Assembly (NCBI RefSeq): GCF_000746025.2
Contig: NZ_CP045798.1
Location: 2,897,501 to 2,961,500, forward strand
DNA from: Thermanaerosceptrum fracticalcis
GTDB lineage: Bacteria; Bacillota; Peptococcia; DRI-13
Length of the DNA: 64,000 bases
Reading direction: 5' to 3'
Under the pieces are notes generated by a model, which searched no databases, had not been told where the DNA came from, and was given only the letters and a program-made list of their open reading frames with translations. Positions 61,741 through 64,000 of this stretch are shown in pieces; position 1 is the stretch's first letter, and each line of letters starts with the position of its first letter. A program made the position numbers and the translations under genes.

Positions 61741-62054
61741 TTGAAGAGATTTGAAATTAACAGAAACGAAAAAATCGAGGAATACGTTTTTATTACCCAG
61801 GTGCTCTTTTATTTTTTAATGGGAATCTTAGTTATACGGGTGTTTCATATACCTTATGATACCCCTTTGCTTTGGAACGGAAACGGGTTGCTACTGCTTT
61901 TTGCCTTCTTAGGCGTGATTTTTATAAAGGCTATGCAAAGGGAAAAAAATATTGCCAGTAAAAAAATCGATTATCTTGTTAATGCCATATACCTCATTAT
62001 GGGCTGTTATCTTTTAATCCATGAACGGGAAACATTTTTTAAAATACTTTTAGT
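61741..62054 (+). pseudogene. 5' part of a membrane diguanylate cyclase gene split by an insertion sequence
   Basis: The first 105 codons encode a cytosolic start (KRFEINRNEKIEEYVF) and three membrane spans, ending FFKILLV exactly at the IS target site. TTG 61741 follows AGGAGAGG (TTG 61738 is too close). The present frame reads on into the IS and stops at 62079-62081. The 3' part resumes at 63691. Removing the IS and one copy of the 7-bp duplication joins the halves in frame (LLV-MPVIVRSI). Confidence 0.85.
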
Positions 62055-63683
62055 CAGTAGTTATGCAGTTTCAGGATAATTTTTCCAATTCCATAACCTA
62101 AGTTCCAAAGAATGTGGCCAGAATTTATCAATAAGCCTTGAAAAACGCTGGGTTGCCGTGTCAAAATAGACTTGGATCAACTGCTCGCAACAGCGGATCC
62201 GACAACCGGCGTTGAAGAAGTACCTTATCACTTCGCAGAGGGAGGGGGCTTGTTCGGCGCCTTCTTTATTGCACTCCCAAGAGGCATAACAAAGAAGGGT
62301 CTTCGCTGTAAACAAGAGCTCCACATGTGCGAAATGAGCTGTTTCAGACTGAGCATAGCAAGATGTTAAACCAAGATTCTGTTTAGCGGTGCGGTAAAAA
62401 ACTTCTATTCTCCATCGTTTAGCATAGGCAGTTGCAGCTTCTTCCGGCGTATCTACGCGATTGCTTATCAGGAGATACGCATCCTTGAAGGTTGCCGGGC
62501 ATTCTTCCTCCGGAAGAACTATGCTGCCCTCGACAGCCTGCTTCTCATAAGTGGCTGCAATGGCAGCTATGGGTAAAAAACGTTGTCTAGTAATGGGTTT
62601 TCCCTTGCGTGTTAAGGTCTCATAGGGCATTTTGATGTAAATGTCCGGAATACTGAGAACCGATTCTTTGCCAAGGACCCGAAGCTGGGAATAAACTTCT
62701 CGCAGCAGTTGCTTCGGATTAAGTTTAATGTAGCGTTCCTTTCCTAGTACCGGGTCGTAGATTTTCCTGAATAGCGCCGTGTTACGTTTGGCTTTGGTAA
62801 CCCAGTCAAAATTTTGACCCATCAGCCAGTTCAGGAACTTTTTACACAAAAACCAGCGATCCATGGCTACCCAGAGTCTGGCCTTGTTCAACTGACGCAC
62901 CTCTGCGAGCATCTGTTTAGCAAGATCAAGCTTGGTTTGTTTTTCATTCTCCTGGCCATTTTTAACCCAGAAGCGCCACAGCATAGGATATTCGAGCCCA
63001 TTCTTTAAGACAGCCAGGGTCGACACAAGATTAATGCACCATACATGGCACTTATCCGAACTGTCAAAGAGCCAACAGAGAAAGGGGATTTTTTTACCGT
63101 GAGGATGCTCAATTTTAGTATCGTCTAAGGCAATGATATCGCCGTCGGTCAGCCTGCTATCCGTGTTTTCTTGTAACCTGGCAAATCTGCCCAAAGAGAA
63201 CCGGAGCCACTGAAAGGGCTTGGAGAGAAACCGGCTGAAGGCACTTTGAGAGATGATTTGCCCGGAAAGCAGTTGTTGTAAAAATGGAGCTTCCGTTGAA
63301 AACTTAGCATTTTGATTTGCAGAACTTGAATGATTAGCAAGGCCGCAGATGTAGGCAAAAGCCAGGAGCCACGCTGGAATTCCGGAGTGTTTGCGTATTC
63401 CGGACTGGGAAAACAGCAGAGACAGGTCAAACAAATCCCAAATTGTCTTGAGTACCGGGATTCCGGCACCTTGACCGTGATCCTTTTTTTCGAAAGTTGG
63501 TTTACACAGTTTCTTCATCAACATCACCCATATCGCTAGAGTGATGGTAAAAAATACCATCCAAAGCGATTATGGGGGCTTTTCGAAAAAGTCAAGACCT
63601 TTTTTGTCGAAAATTAGGATCTTTTTTAAAATATTTTTTGAGTTATTATTTTCTATTTATTTCCACCAACTGCATAACTCCTG
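62055..63683 (-). mobile_element. IS4-type insertion sequence, 1629 bp, complete
   Basis: The ends are CAGTAGTTATGCAGTT (62055-62070) and, read inward from the right, CAGGAGTTATGCAGTT (63683-63668): 16-bp inverted repeats with one mismatch. They are flanked by identical 7-bp target duplications TTTTAGT (62048-62054 and 63684-63690). One transposase gene fills the element on the reverse strand; its stop codon lies inside the left inverted repeat. The intact structure and perfect duplication suggest a recent insertion. Confidence 0.9.
62061..63560 (-). CDS. IS4-family DDE transposase
   Basis: The 499-residue protein has the DDE triad: Asp in IALDDTKIEHPHGKK, Asp in LWVAMDRWF, and Glu in KRWRIEVFYRTAKQNLGL, the YREK signature of the IS4 group. 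The first codon may be ATG 63560, or ATG 63524/63518 behind GGGTGAT. A promoter-like TTGACT with CATAAT (15-bp spacing) lies near 63570-63597 on the reverse strand. The frame is intact, so the element is probably able to move. Confidence 0.9.
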   Translation of the reverse strand: MVFFTITLAIWVMLMKKLCKPTFEKKDHGQGAGIPVLKTIWDLFDLSLLFSQSGIRKHSGIPAWLLAFAYICGLANHSSSANQNAKFSTEAPFLQQLLSGQIISQSAFSRFLSKPFQWLRFSLGRFARLQENTDSRLTDGDIIALDDTKIEHPHGKKIPFLCWLFDSSDKCHVWCINLVSTLAVLKNGLEYPMLWRFWVKNGQENEKQTKLDLAKQMLAEVRQLNKARLWVAMDRWFLCKKFLNWLMGQNFDWVTKAKRNTALFRKIYDPVLGKERYIKLNPKQLLREVYSQLRVLGKESVLSIPDIYIKMPYETLTRKGKPITRQRFLPIAAIAATYEKQAVEGSIVLPEEECPATFKDAYLLISNRVDTPEEAATAYAKRWRIEVFYRTAKQNLGLTSCYAQSETAHFAHVELLFTAKTLLCYASWECNKEGAEQAPSLCEVIRYFFNAGCRIRCCEQLIQVYFDTATQRFSRLIDKFWPHSLELRLWNWKNYPETA

Positions 63684-63690
63684 TTTTAGT

Positions 63691-64000
63691 AATGCCTGTT
63701 ATTGTCAGATCTATTCAAGCAGGGTTAAAGGAAGGTTTTCTATGGGCTTCAATTTCTACCCTTGGTTTATTAATAACTACCATTATTGATAGCTCCTATC
63801 TAGAAATTGATATTATGGTAACTGGTATCATCTGGCTCCTGGCCTGGCTTTTGGGGAAAATGTCCGATACTGAGACCCAGATCAGAGAGGAGTTGCAGAA
63901 TCTGGCTTATCTGGATGGGCTTACAGGTATTTATAACCACCGCAGTTTTCATAGTATTTTAGATGAACAGCTTTTGCGCGCAAAAATCGAAAATAAGAGT
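63691..64000 (+). pseudogene. 3' part of the split diguanylate cyclase gene (continues past the window)
   Basis: Open frame to the window edge: MPVIVRSIQAGLKEGFLWAS, two membrane spans (ISTLGLLITTIID and GIIWLLAWLLG), a linker helix, then LAYLDGLTGIYNHRSFHSIL, the start of a GGDEF domain. The GGDEF motif itself lies outside. With the 5' part it encodes a membrane protein of about five spans, a 5TM-type sensor, that would make c-di-GMP. As it stands it lacks its start and first spans. Confidence 0.85.

Noticed and set aside
62035-62046. TTTTTTAAAATA found near both ends of the insertion (also 63622-63633), first taken as target duplication
   Set aside because: The true ends are given by the 16-bp inverted repeats and the TTTTAGT duplication, which restore the reading frame; the A/T-rich match is coincidental.
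63598-63616. A second TTTTGTCGAAAA Spo0A-like box
   Set aside because: It is inside the insertion sequence, upstream of the transposase, so it says nothing about the host gene. Its occurrence also shows the core can arise by chance.

Overview
This is a chromosomal housekeeping block from a low-to-mid-GC, endospore-forming Firmicute of the class Clostridia. The evidence is the ctsR-mcsA-mcsB-clpC stress operon behind a CtsR box, a Cys T-box leader, an L10 leader, a Spo0H-type sigma factor, the spore-cortex amidase cwlD, zinc-ribbon (C+) forms of several ribosomal proteins, and strong TTGACA/TATAAT promoters. I cannot name the genus. Almost every gene is on the + strand.

Layout. 1-1395: tail of an unidentified gene, tRNA-Asn, and a SigH-like sigma factor. 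1485-6095: ctsR-mcsA-mcsB-clpC. 6177-11096: radA, a convergent small Cys-rich protein, carD, a PIN-TRAM membrane protein, ispD, ispF; disA, often found next to radA, is absent. 11357-18924: gltX, a Cys T-box, cysE-cysS-mrnC-thyX-rlmB-rae1, then sigH. 18994-19444: five tRNA genes followed by tuf, rpmG, secE, nusG, rplKAJL and rpoBC. 32275-37018: an L7Ae-like protein, rpsL, rpsG, fusA and a second tuf. 37308-52756: the S10, spc and alpha ribosomal protein clusters with secY, adk, map, infA and rpoA. 52901-57149: the ECF transporter module (ecfA1, ecfA2, ecfT), truA, rplM, rpsI. 57461 to the end is accessory: cwlD, a DUF4434-like glycoside-hydrolase-fold protein, two membrane proteins, an agrB-agrD cyclic-peptide signalling pair, and a diguanylate cyclase gene split by an insertion sequence.

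How the parts fit: the first 57 kb supplies translation, transcription and secretion machinery (ribosomal proteins, elongation factors, RNA polymerase, tRNAs, tRNA synthetases, SecYE), with protein quality control (McsB/ClpC), isoprenoid precursors, cysteine and dTMP synthesis. The last 4 kb looks like a signalling locus: AgrB would process the 43-residue AgrD into a small thiolactone peptide. The neighbouring 146-aa membrane protein resembles a sensor domain, a Spo0A-box-like site lies in front of it, and a c-di-GMP synthase gene follows.

Least ordinary features: (1) a dispersed family of intergenic elements built of degenerate 7-bp tandem units, often arranged as inverted arrays, placed between housekeeping genes (11.1, 13.2, 19.5, 24.3, 24.9 and 57.2 kb); (2) a 1629-bp IS4-type element whose 16-bp inverted repeats and 7-bp target duplication can be read directly and whose removal restores an open diguanylate cyclase frame; (3) structured leaders: tandem terminator-like hairpins before rpoB, nested hairpins before sigH, and a hairpin lying between the Shine-Dalgarno sequence and the start codon of nusG; (4) two nearly base-identical tuf genes 16 kb apart.
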